Shown here in pieces: positions 8,379-16,638 of a stretch of DNA of 34,898 bases. This DNA is from Planctomycetota bacterium (GTDB lineage Bacteria; Planctomycetota; UBA8108; UBA1146; JAJFFE01). The stretch spans positions 1 through 34,898 of the forward strand of contig JAJFFE010000040.1 of assembly GCA_021776775.1 (NCBI GenBank). The letters are read 5' to 3'. A program made the translations under genes and the position numbers. The notes beneath the pieces are model-generated. The model searched no databases and had not been told where the DNA came from. It worked only from the letters and a program-made list of their open reading frames with translations. Positions within the stretch are counted from its first letter, which is position 1. Every line of letters starts with the position of its first letter.

Positions 8379-10813
8379 TGGCGCCCCACCTTCTCCGGTG
8401 GCGACGCTTCGCTAGCGTCGTGACTTTCCGCCGCGTTCGCGGCCGGAACGCCACTGCCGTCCAAGACGTCGGTGCCATTCGACTCTGGAAGAATCCCCCC
8501 GCCGTTGGGTGCGTCGTTGGCGGGGCTACTGAAATCGGCGTATCGAACGGCCGTGACGACGTGCGCCCCGACGAACAAGACCAGCAGCAGCGCGAGCCAA
8601 CGGTGCAGGTAACGCCACGTCCCGAGAATTGCGCGTAGGTCTTCGTAGTGAGCGACCGCCAGTGATGACCGATGCGCGCGACGGGCGAGTGCGAGCCAAC
8701 GGTTCAACTCGGCACGAGTGAATCCTTCGCTGGCCCCTTCCGCGCGAAGACGCGCGAGCTCGCGGCGGACGCGCCGTTCACTGGTGAGTAGCGCGCGCAA
8801 CCGCCCCACGAACGTACGCTGCCATCGATCGCGCTCGACCAGCGTTTCGACCGCCTGCCGCGCGCGCATTCCGAAGCTGCTGCCACGCCCGTCCCACTCC
8901 AGGGACAACCGCTCGAACTCAGCGCGCACTTCGTCGAGGTCGAGCTCTCGCCCGTTGGCCGCGCGCGGAACGAACGAGTAGAGGTAGCGCCCCACCGCAC
9001 CCGCGCCGACGACGATGGTCATACAAAGGAACGCGTGACCACCCACCGAGGATCGCGCCGAGAATCCGCTGTGCACGAGCACCGCCAGCAAGGCGACGAC
9101 GCCGGTCAGCACATGGCTCGACATCCAGAACGAAAGCGCGCCCGGAATCCATTGCCCCCACGGTGCACGACGCACGAGGTACGCCAAGTTCCACACCATC
9201 GCCGCGATCGCCAAGACACCGGCGGCGAGCCCGACGGGGCCGGCCGCACGAAGGAAATCGTGCGCGGCGTTGCCGGTGCGGTCGGCGATCCCCAAGCCGT
9301 AATAGCCGCGCTGCGCCACCGCCCACACGATCACCAATACGGCAAGCGCCAGCGCGGTGGTGAGCGCGACGACGATGCCGGGGCCGCGTTCGGTCGCGGC
9401 GGCTACCGGTTGACGATCTTCGGGCGCGAAGGAGACGCCGGACTCTTCGAGCAATTGAAACGGCGCGATACCGCCGGCGAAGATGAACACATCGTCGTTC
9501 GGCAGGGAGACGACGCGTGATTCGCTCGCGACACCGTTCGCGGCAGCACTGTCTACGGAACCGAACTCGAGATCGACGCAGGTCGCGTGGATCTCGCGAA
9601 CTTGGCTATCGAGGGCGAGGGTGATGCGCTTCGCCGCTACAGCTTCGTTCAGCCACCGCTCGTTCGCCGCCTTGATGCGGGAGAACGCACTCTTGCGATA
9701 CGACAACGTGACCGTGTTGCCGGGCTGTTCCGAGAGACCGACCGCCGCCTCGACCGCGCTGTCCCCGCCGCCGACCACCAACAGATGGCGGTCACGATAC
9801 GACTGCGCGTCCAGCAAGCTGTATCCGACCTTCGTCAGCTCTTCTCCCGGTACGCCGAGCTTGCGCGGGCTACCGCGACGACCGAGCGCGAGCACGACGT
9901 GGCGAGCGCGAATCGCCCCGATCGACGTATCCAGGGCGTAAACCCCGGCGGCGTCGCGCGACAACCCTCGGTACGTGACCCCGGTGCGGATGCGAAGGCC
10001 GGCGCGCGTGGCGATGCCTTGCCACAGGTCGACCAGCTCTTCTTTGACGATCGACGTCTGCTTCAGTCGACCGTGGATGGGAAGAGTGACCGGATGCGTC
10101 AGGACCAACTTACGCCGCGGGTAGCGGGCAACAGTTCCCCCGAGGCTCTCTTGATCGATGGTGATCGCGTCGAGTTTCTGCTCCTTGGCGCTCAACGCAC
10201 ACGCCAACCCGGCCGGGCCGGCGCCGACGATGGCGAGATCGAGGACCCGATCATCCACTCGAGCCGCATCCTCGCGCGCGGCGTCGACCGAGGGAGAACC
10301 CTCGGTATTGCCCGCGGCGCGAACGCGCCGCGCGATCTCCTCCGCCACCGACACGCCATGGGTGATCGCGGTGCGAACCAATGCGTAGCCCGTCACCTCG
10401 CCGGCGAGGAACAGGCCCGGCGAGCCGATCACTTCGAACGACTCCGTCAGCGCCGGCAGGTCGTCTCGCTCCGACACGTCGCCGAGCGTGAGCGCAATCG
10501 CCCCCACCGGGCACGCCTCGGCGCAACGGCCGTGTCCGACACAGCGAGATCCATGAACGATGACCGCCTGACCGTGCAGGAGATCGAGGACTTGCTCTTC
10601 CGGGCAAGCGTCGACGCAGAGGCCGCAGCCGATGCAACGCGTCAGATCGATGAACGGATGTTGCAACCGGGCGCGATCGGTCCCGCGCTCGCGCGCCCCG
10701 CTGCGATCGGACCGCGTGCGAGACGCCTTGGCCAACTCGTGCCGACGCGCCACCACCCCGAGCAGGGCGAGCGTGAGCGCGAGCGCGATGACAACGAGCA
10801 AGATCCACGACAC
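8375..10813 (-). CDS. ferredoxin / FAD-NAD(P) oxidoreductase / di-heme b membrane fusion protein
   Basis: About 812 residues, numbered here from the GTG at 10813. Order: a membrane helix (2-21), a ferredoxin domain with one full 4Fe-4S motif (Cys60, 63, 66, 70) and a second in which one cysteine is histidine (Cys91, His94, Cys97, Cys101), a thioredoxin-reductase-like fold with FAD motif GAGPAG (197-202) and NAD(P) motif GGGDSA (348-353) but no CxxC, then five further helices. Two of these carry histidine pairs 14 residues apart (His567/His581 and His737/His751), the spacing that binds two b hemes in cytochrome b561-type bundles. Proposed role: link NAD(P)H or ferredoxin in the cytoplasm to quinone or periplasmic cytochromes. 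Start: a TTG at 10870 is possible, but its Arg-rich extension would push the FAD domain outside the cell; the GTG start keeps it inside. Neither has a strong ribosome binding site. Confidence 0.82.
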   Translation of the reverse strand: MSWILLVVIALALTLALLGVVARRHELAKASRTRSDRSGARERGTDRARLQHPFIDLTRCIGCGLCVDACPEEQVLDLLHGQAVIVHGSRCVGHGRCAEACPVGAIALTLGDVSERDDLPALTESFEVIGSPGLFLAGEVTGYALVRTAITHGVSVAEEIARRVRAAGNTEGSPSVDAAREDAARVDDRVLDLAIVGAGPAGLACALSAKEQKLDAITIDQESLGGTVARYPRRKLVLTHPVTLPIHGRLKQTSIVKEELVDLWQGIATRAGLRIRTGVTYRGLSRDAAGVYALDTSIGAIRARHVVLALGRRGSPRKLGVPGEELTKVGYSLLDAQSYRDRHLLVVGGGDSAVEAAVGLSEQPGNTVTLSYRKSAFSRIKAANERWLNEAVAAKRITLALDSQVREIHATCVDLEFGSVDSAAANGVASESRVVSLPNDDVFIFAGGIAPFQLLEESGVSFAPEDRQPVAAATERGPGIVVALTTALALAVLVIVWAVAQRGYYGLGIADRTGNAAHDFLRAAGPVGLAAGVLAIAAMVWNLAYLVRRAPWGQWIPGALSFWMSSHVLTGVVALLAVLVHSGFSARSSVGGHAFLCMTIVVGAGAVGRYLYSFVPRAANGRELDLDEVRAEFERLSLEWDGRGSSFGMRARQAVETLVERDRWQRTFVGRLRALLTSERRVRRELARLRAEGASEGFTRAELNRWLALARRAHRSSLAVAHYEDLRAILGTWRYLHRWLALLLVLFVGAHVVTAVRYADFSSPANDAPNGGGILPESNGTDVLDGSGVPAANAAESHDASEASPPEKVGRQ

Positions 10814-11185
10814 AGAGCACCACGTTCTCGACGATCGATCCAGAGGTCGCGCTCGGTGCGGACGGAACAACCGGCCGGGTCGCGCGAGGTCTATCGAACG
10901 CCGATTCGCACGCCAAAAACCGCCAACTACATCCGCTGGCTACACGGAGCCAAGTGGCGCCATCCAGGCGGGTAACGTCGTCCTCCGAGCAACCCGCGCC
11001 GTCGACGTAAGTTGTGAAAGAATCGGGTGTTCCTTGGCGGCCGCCCTGGCCCACCTCGGCATTGTTGAATGTGCGGGCAATCAACGGTGCCAGCACCCGA
11101 ACCCGCTCGACCCGCGTCGACGGGACGGTCGAACTCACGGCGCGATTCTGTATCGCGTCTCCTCACCAACGAAGGGAGAACGCCC
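10814..11185. promoter_or_regulatory. divergent intergenic region upstream of the electron-transfer operon
   Basis: About 370 bp between the minus-strand cytochrome operon and the plus-strand propeller gene, so it must carry both promoters. Open frames cross it but have no domain content. Only a near miss for a sigma-54 promoter is visible on the minus strand at 11077-11092 (TGGCACC...TTGC), with one base too many between its two elements. No clear sigma-70 boxes or operators were found. Confidence 0.45.
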
Positions 11186-12592
11186 ATGTTGAAGCGTTCG
11201 CTAATGATCGTGGCTCTCGCCTGTCTCGCCCCCCAAGTCTCGGCGCAAGTCTCGTTCGTGCCGGGGCAGACCATCCCCATCTCGACTCAACCCGGAGGAG
11301 GCGCCGTCGCGGACTTCAACGGCGACGGCAACCCGGATCTCGCCGTGACCGTGGATACCTTGGACCGAGTCGACGTCTTCTTCGGCGACGGCACCGGCAC
11401 CTTTCCGGCCCCGGTTTCGTTCCTCACCGGTCCCAACAGCGGACCGGACGCCATGGCCGCCGCGGACTTTGACGGCGACGGTGACATGGACTTGGCAGTC
11501 GTGCTGAAGAACCTTTCGAGCGTGGTGCTCCTGCAAAACAGTGGCACGGGAACGTTCGTGCAGACGCCCGGCACCGCGACCGGTTTTGAGCCTTCGTTCG
11601 TCGCCACCGGTGACCTCGACGGTGACGGTGATCTCGATCTCGCTACCGCCAACCGTGACTCCAACAACGTCACGGTGCTGCTCAACTCCGGAGCGGGCGC
11701 GTTCACTGCGACGAACTTTACGGTCGGCCTCGAGCCGAGAGCCGTCGGTATCGGTGACTTCGACGGCGACGGTGACCTTGACATCGCCTCGACCGATCAC
11801 GACGCCCGCGCCTTGACGGTCCTTCACAACAACGGCAGCGGCGCGTTTGTCAACGCCGCCACGCTCTTCATGCCGTTCCTGATCAAGCCGGACGGTATCG
11901 ACGTGGCGGACGTCGACAATGACGGCGACGTCGAATTGATCGTCGCCGGCTCCGACAACGGCTTCAACATGGTCACCGTCTTCCCCAACACCGGCGTCAC
12001 CTTTGGTGCCCCAGTCACGACTACCGCGGTCGCTCTCGATCCGTCGGACATCGTCGTCGAAGACTTCGACTTCGACGGCAACCTCGACGTCGCGGTCACC
12101 GGTAGCGACGGCAATCAACTGGAGATCATGACGGGTTCGGGAGCGTTGACGTTCGTGTCGACCGCGGTCTTTGCGACCGGAGCGGACCCCGACGCGTTGA
12201 TTCGAGGGGATCTCGACGGCGACGGCAAGGTCGATCTCGTCGTCCCGAACAAAGACTCCAACACGGTCTCGCTCTACCTGAACACGTCGTCAGGGACTCC
12301 GCCGACCGGTACGACCTTTGTCCGTGGTGACGTCAACGGCGACAGTTCGACGGACATTGCCGACGCGGTGTCGGCGCTCGCGAGTCTTTTCCTTCCCGGC
12401 ACGGACGCGCCGAACTGCATGAAGGCAGCCGACGCCAACGACGACGGCGCGTTCGACATCTCCGACCCGGTGTCGCTACTCAATTCCCTCTTCATTACGG
12501 GTAGCCCGCCGCTACCGGCGCCGAGCGCGGCGTGCGGAACGGACCCGACGCCCGACGCGCTGGGTTGCGTGCTCGCGGCGAGCTGCCTTTAG
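11186..12592 (+). CDS. exported FG-GAP/VCBS beta-propeller protein with dockerin-like module
   Basis: A 468-residue protein starting MLKRSLMIVALACLAPQVSAQ, a clear signal peptide. The ATG at 11186 has AGGGAGA just upstream and is preferred over an earlier ATG at 11069. Seven repeats of the FG-GAP/VCBS type follow, each with a calcium loop such as DFNGDGNPDLAV, DFDGDGDMDLAV or DLDGDGKVDLVV, enough for a seven-blade propeller like integrin alpha heads. The C-terminal 90 residues repeat the dockerin-like module of the protein at 1052, with GDVNGDSSTDIAD, DANDDGAFDISD and four matching cysteines. A surface or extracellular binding role is likely; ligand and partner are unknown. It is transcribed away from the cytochrome operon and ends at a strong terminator. 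Confidence 0.9.
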   Translation: MLKRSLMIVALACLAPQVSAQVSFVPGQTIPISTQPGGGAVADFNGDGNPDLAVTVDTLDRVDVFFGDGTGTFPAPVSFLTGPNSGPDAMAAADFDGDGDMDLAVVLKNLSSVVLLQNSGTGTFVQTPGTATGFEPSFVATGDLDGDGDLDLATANRDSNNVTVLLNSGAGAFTATNFTVGLEPRAVGIGDFDGDGDLDIASTDHDARALTVLHNNGSGAFVNAATLFMPFLIKPDGIDVADVDNDGDVELIVAGSDNGFNMVTVFPNTGVTFGAPVTTTAVALDPSDIVVEDFDFDGNLDVAVTGSDGNQLEIMTGSGALTFVSTAVFATGADPDALIRGDLDGDGKVDLVVPNKDSNTVSLYLNTSSGTPPTGTTFVRGDVNGDSSTDIADAVSALASLFLPGTDAPNCMKAADANDDGAFDISDPVSLLNSLFITGSPPLPAPSAACGTDPTPDALGCVLAASCL

Positions 12593-12678
12593 CAGGGTCG
12601 TCCATAACAAGTAATCGGAATATCACTTCCCCGAACAGTCGGCTTCGGCCACTGCCCCACGGTTACCGAAGTCGCAAC

Positions 12679-12721
12679 GAGAAGGGTGGGCCCCCCGAGT
12701 CCCGCCCTTCTCATTTTTTTT
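12679..12721 (+). terminator. rho-independent terminator
   Basis: A 12-bp stem (GAGAAGGGTGGG pairing with CCCGCCCTTCTC, with one G-U pair), a 10-base loop and then a run of eight T. It lies between convergent genes, 87 bp after the stop of the propeller gene, and ends 13 bp before the end of the response regulator gene on the other strand. Confidence 0.92.
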
Positions 12722-12734
12722 GAGCCGGGTTCGA

Positions 12735-14135
12735 TCACTCGGTCGCCGGTCTTCCGCTTCGGCCCTCGGGCAGCTGTCCGTCGATGCCGAGCTTGCGAAT
12801 GCGCTTCCACAATGCGACGCGACTGACGCCGAGTCGGCGCGCCGCCTCCGCTCGGTTCCCGCCCGTGGCTTCAACCATCGCCACGATCTCTTGCGCCGTG
12901 GCCGAGCGCGCCCCGCGACTCTCCGTCCGCGCGCGAGTCGAGTTCAAGACCTCGGCCGGAAGATCGTCGGGGTCGATTTCGTTCGACCCGGCGATGACGA
13001 AGGCGTGCTCGATGGCATTGCGCAGTTCGCGAATGTTGCCCGGCCAATCGTACTCGAGGATCGCTCGAAGTCCCGCGGCCGAGACGCGGTCGATCGCCCG
13101 TCCGGTCTGTTCGCAGAGCGCGGCAACGAAGTGATCGACGAGTAACGGTAAATCGTCGCGCCGCTCTCGCAGCGGGGGCAGGTCGATCTGGAAGACTCGG
13201 ATCCGATAGTAGAGATCTTCCCGAAACTCCCCGGTTCGAGTGCGCTCGGCGATATCGCGATGCGTCGCCGTAACGATGCGCACGTCGACCGGGCGATCCT
13301 CCGCGCCGCCAACCGGTCGCACCCGTCGCTCTTCCAGGAAACGGAGCAGCTTGGATTGGAGCGAGAGCGGTAGGTCGCCGATCTCGTCCAGGAACACCGT
13401 TCCGCCGTTGGCCATCGCGATCAAGCCGACCGCATCCCGCACCGCGCCCGTGAACGCGCCGCGCACGTGGCCGAACAGCTCACTCTCCATGATGTCGGCG
13501 GGGATCGCGGCGCAGTTCACCGCGACGAACGGTCCCTTGCGGCGGTTACTCTGCTGATGGATCGCACGTGCGGCCAGCTCTTTCCCGGTGCCCGATTCGC
13601 CGTGGAAGTAGACGGTGACGTCGCTCTGAGCGGCGAGTCGAATGCGGCGGAAGACCTCCTGCATAGTCGCGGACTTGCCGACCATGCCTTCGAACTCGCG
13701 ACGCGTCCAAGCCTGCTCCTCCAGAAGCGTGAGTCGCGCGGACGTCTCGCGGACCGCGGCGCGGAGGTGAGTCATGCGTCGCGCGACGATCAGTCTGATC
13801 TCCAACTCACCGACGTCGAGAGGCTTGGGTAGGAAGTCGTCTGCCCCTTGCTCGAGCGCGTGGATTCGATTGTCGCGGCTGTCGGCGACGGTCAGGAGCA
13901 CGAAGTACGTGTACGAATCCTTGTCGTGTTGACGAATTCGACGGCACAGTTCGATCCCGTCGATCCCCGGCATTCTCCAGTCACTGATAACGACGTCGAA
14001 GTCGCGCTCGGTTCGAAACTTCTGCCACGCATCGTCGCCGCACTCGGCGACCTGCACGGTGTGGCCCCACCCTTCGACCGTCTTGGCGACCAGGGTGCGC
14101 GTCACGGGATCGTCTTCCACCACGAGGACCTTCAT
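12735..14135 (-). CDS. NtrC-family sigma-54-dependent response regulator
   Basis: 466 residues with the full NtrC plan. The receiver domain has acidic residues at 8-9, phospho-acceptor Asp52 in ISDWRMPG and Lys104. The AAA+ domain has Walker A GESGTGKE (179-186), the sigma-54 contact loop GAFTGA (226-231) and Walker B TVFLDEIGD. A Fis-type helix-turn-helix ends the protein (NRAEAARRLGVSRVALWKRIRKLGI). It should bind enhancer sites and drive open-complex formation at sigma-54 promoters once phosphorylated. The ATG overlaps the stop of the kinase gene (ATGA, 14132-14135), so the kinase is almost certainly its partner. The target promoters are unknown; the neighbouring electron-transfer operon is one candidate, but I see no well-spaced sigma-54 promoter there. 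Confidence 0.95.
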   Translation of the reverse strand: MKVLVVEDDPVTRTLVAKTVEGWGHTVQVAECGDDAWQKFRTERDFDVVISDWRMPGIDGIELCRRIRQHDKDSYTYFVLLTVADSRDNRIHALEQGADDFLPKPLDVGELEIRLIVARRMTHLRAAVRETSARLTLLEEQAWTRREFEGMVGKSATMQEVFRRIRLAAQSDVTVYFHGESGTGKELAARAIHQQSNRRKGPFVAVNCAAIPADIMESELFGHVRGAFTGAVRDAVGLIAMANGGTVFLDEIGDLPLSLQSKLLRFLEERRVRPVGGAEDRPVDVRIVTATHRDIAERTRTGEFREDLYYRIRVFQIDLPPLRERRDDLPLLVDHFVAALCEQTGRAIDRVSAAGLRAILEYDWPGNIRELRNAIEHAFVIAGSNEIDPDDLPAEVLNSTRARTESRGARSATAQEIVAMVEATGGNRAEAARRLGVSRVALWKRIRKLGIDGQLPEGRSGRPATE

Positions 14136-16378
14136 GGCGTTCCTTCCGTCTTGTCGCTGTCGTCGGGCAAAGTCGTGTCGTGCTCGGACGCGTCGTGCAG
14201 GGACCTCATGGCCGAAACGCTCAATTCGAACAGTCGGCGCACCTCGGCAACGGGAGCAAGCGCGTCGCTCTCTTCGATCAATCGACAGCGGCGAGCCAAC
14301 CTGTCGGCACCCATTTGCCCGGCGCTCGAGCGGAGTCGGTGCGCGTTGGCTCGGACCCCGTCTAGATCACCGCGAGAGGCAGCGTCTTCGATGGCATCGA
14401 TGACCGCGGGCGTCTCGGACTCGAACACTTCGAGCAGTTGGTCCCGAAGCGCGTGGCCTCCGCCCAACGTCGCCAAGTCCCGGAAGCGCTGAGGATCGAC
14501 CACGCCATCACGGTCCGAACCCGTGGCGAGGTCTTCGGGGGAACGGCTCGGTCCGCGGCTCACGACGTCGCGGTCCCGGCCCATCCAGTGTCGCAAGAGG
14601 TCACGCAATCGCTCCATGGTGATGGGTTTCGAAAGGTAGCCGTCGAAACCTGCCAGGAGAAATCGCTCTCGCGCGCCGGAGTCCGCTTCGGCGGTCAGCG
14701 CCACGATCGGCGGTCCAGCGGTGCCCTCGGTGGCACGCTCTGCCCGCCAACGTTGCACGACTTCCGTTCCACTGAGACCGGGCATATGGGCGTCGAGGAG
14801 TACGAGATCGAGGTCCGGTGACTGCCGTAGGATTTCGAGGGCTTGCTCTCCTCCGGCGGCGGTTTGCACCGTGGCGTGAAGTTCGCGCAGAAGCGCGGGG
14901 ACCACACGAAGATTGATTTCGTTATCGTCAACAACCAAGACCCTCGCGCCGGCCGCCGCCCCTTCGCCCGGTCCCGGTGAGTGCTCGCGCTCCGCGGCAG
15001 CGTCGAGTTCGAGGGTAACGACGAACCGAGTCCCGCGGCCCACTTCGCTGGCGAACTCGACGCGTCCTCCCATCTGCTGAACGATCTGTTGGCAGATCGC
15101 GAGTCCCAATCCGGTGCCACCATGCTGTCGCGTCGTGGAGGAATCGAGTTGGGTGAACGGTTGAAAAACTCGCTCCCGGTCTTTCTCCGAGATGCCGGGG
15201 CCGGTGTCACTCACTTCGATCACGACCGCCACGCGATCACCCCGCTCCGTCGAGCGAATCGCGACCTCGACGCTGCCTTCGTCCGTGAACTTGACGGCGT
15301 TGGACAGAAGGTTTGCCATGACCTGTCGAAGCCGACCGGCGTCACCGCGCAGGCGATGCACTTCGAGATGTTCGATGCTGCGAAGCTCGAGTCCCTTGGC
15401 GTGTGCGGACTCACGAAACAACCGAGTGACCGCTTCGAGGAGCAGACGCAGGTCAAACGTCTCCACGCGAATTTCGAGCTTGCCCGCTTCACCACGGGAG
15501 AAATCTAGAATCGAATCGAGCATGTACAAGAGCGACTCCGACCCGTCCTGGATGGTCTCGAGCTGACGTCGGCTCGAAGGGGTCGCCCTGTCCATCAACA
15601 GTGAAGCGGTTCCGATCACCGCGTTGAGCGGCGTGCGGATCTCGTGACTGAGGTTGGCGAGAAAGCGACTCTTGGCCTCGCCGGCTGACTGCGCAGCATC
15701 GCGAGCGACGACCAGCTCATCGTTGAGGGCGCGAAGCTCCGCTGTCCGCTCCGCGACGCGTCTCTCCAGCTCTACGTTGCGCTCTTCCAGTTCCCGTCGG
15801 GACCGGTGAACCATGATCGCAAGGGCGACGAACAACAGCAGAACGAGGCCGATGATGGCGATGTCGGTGCCGATCAACGTTCGACGGTCCCCTTCGATGA
15901 GCCGATCCGTCGCGGCGGCCAATTCGTCGCTGATCGATAGGACTTGACGATAGATGTGATCAAACCGAACGTCGCTCTCGCTCCCGGTGCGACTCTGCTC
16001 GCGATACTCCCAACGCTCGTCGAGGAGTCGACCGAACTCGACCAATCTCGATTCGAGTTCCTTCAGCTGCGACGCCTGGCCCGGAACGATGGCGTCGAGA
16101 TCGTCGCTCTTCAGGAACGCTTGATACTCATCGATCAGCGACCGAAACGGCCCGCGGACGTCAGTCTCGATGTCGACAGACTCATCACCGGAAAGCCGCT
16201 CTTCGAACCAGAGGTGAACGCGCGACACCTCCCGCTGAACCTTCTCGGTCACGCGAACGAGTCCAAGGTTGCGATCGAACTTGGCGAACGTCACCCCGAG
16301 CGTCAGCGACACCAACACGGCGATGACGCCACCGACCGCGGCGATCACCTTGCCTGACCAAATACGCCCCGCATCCAT
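14132..16378 (-). CDS. hybrid sensor histidine kinase with receiver and Hpt domains
   Basis: 748 residues. Membrane helices at about 11-32 and 168-190 enclose a roughly 135-residue, mostly helical periplasmic sensor region without a domain I recognise. A coiled-coil linker follows, then HisKA with His245 (SHEIRTP), a HATPase domain (N box near 356-361, DTGPGI, GTGLGL), a receiver with Asp529 and Lys584, and an Hpt domain with His680 (NAHRLRSSAG). This gives an internal His-Asp-His phosphorelay whose last step is likely Asp52 of the regulator encoded directly after it, by ATGA overlap. A G-rich tract (GGGGGGG) precedes the ATG. The signal sensed is not evident. Confidence 0.95.
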   Translation of the reverse strand: MDAGRIWSGKVIAAVGGVIAVLVSLTLGVTFAKFDRNLGLVRVTEKVQREVSRVHLWFEERLSGDESVDIETDVRGPFRSLIDEYQAFLKSDDLDAIVPGQASQLKELESRLVEFGRLLDERWEYREQSRTGSESDVRFDHIYRQVLSISDELAAATDRLIEGDRRTLIGTDIAIIGLVLLLFVALAIMVHRSRRELEERNVELERRVAERTAELRALNDELVVARDAAQSAGEAKSRFLANLSHEIRTPLNAVIGTASLLMDRATPSSRRQLETIQDGSESLLYMLDSILDFSRGEAGKLEIRVETFDLRLLLEAVTRLFRESAHAKGLELRSIEHLEVHRLRGDAGRLRQVMANLLSNAVKFTDEGSVEVAIRSTERGDRVAVVIEVSDTGPGISEKDRERVFQPFTQLDSSTTRQHGGTGLGLAICQQIVQQMGGRVEFASEVGRGTRFVVTLELDAAAEREHSPGPGEGAAAGARVLVVDDNEINLRVVPALLRELHATVQTAAGGEQALEILRQSPDLDLVLLDAHMPGLSGTEVVQRWRAERATEGTAGPPIVALTAEADSGARERFLLAGFDGYLSKPITMERLRDLLRHWMGRDRDVVSRGPSRSPEDLATGSDRDGVVDPQRFRDLATLGGGHALRDQLLEVFESETPAVIDAIEDAASRGDLDGVRANAHRLRSSAGQMGADRLARRCRLIEESDALAPVAEVRRLFELSVSAMRSLHDASEHDTTLPDDSDKTEGTP

Positions 16379-16470
16379 CGCTCGACCCCCCCGCCTCGCG
16401 TCTCGGAAATCTCGAAAACGACCGTCCCCCGGAGCGACGGCCAGGCGACCATCGTATCCACCGGCAGAGC

Positions 16471-16518
16471 GTTAACCGACAACCGTTAACCGATAACCTG
16501 AAACGGATACAAGTTAAC
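16471..16518. repeat. three GTTAAC-centred repeats in a divergent promoter region
   Basis: GTTAACCGACAAC at 16471 and GTTAACCGATAAC at 16485 are near-identical 13-mers exactly 14 bp apart; a third GTTAAC lies at 16513, 28 bp further on. The stretch is AT-richer than its surroundings and sits between the divergent kinase (16378) and sigma factor (16639) genes. It could be an operator array for a dimeric regulator; no binding protein is identified. Confidence 0.55.
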
Positions 16519-16638
16519 GCTCGTCCGGGCCCTCACTCTATCGATAAGAAGAACCATAATAGCACCTTACAAAAACTTGCAAGGTTGGGAAGTCCGTGTG
16601 CGACAGCCGAAGCGAGTGGATTCACGAAAGGCTCGACC

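Noticed and set aside
9587..10975. A 462-codon plus-strand frame opposite the oxidoreductase fusion gene
   Set aside because: The minus strand has clear FAD, NAD(P), ferredoxin and heme motifs; the plus frame has none.
11077..11092. Sigma-54-like promoter on the minus strand upstream of the cytochrome operon
   Set aside because: TGGCACC and TTGC are present, but the spacing between the GG and GC elements is 11 bp rather than the strict 10, so it is unlikely to work.
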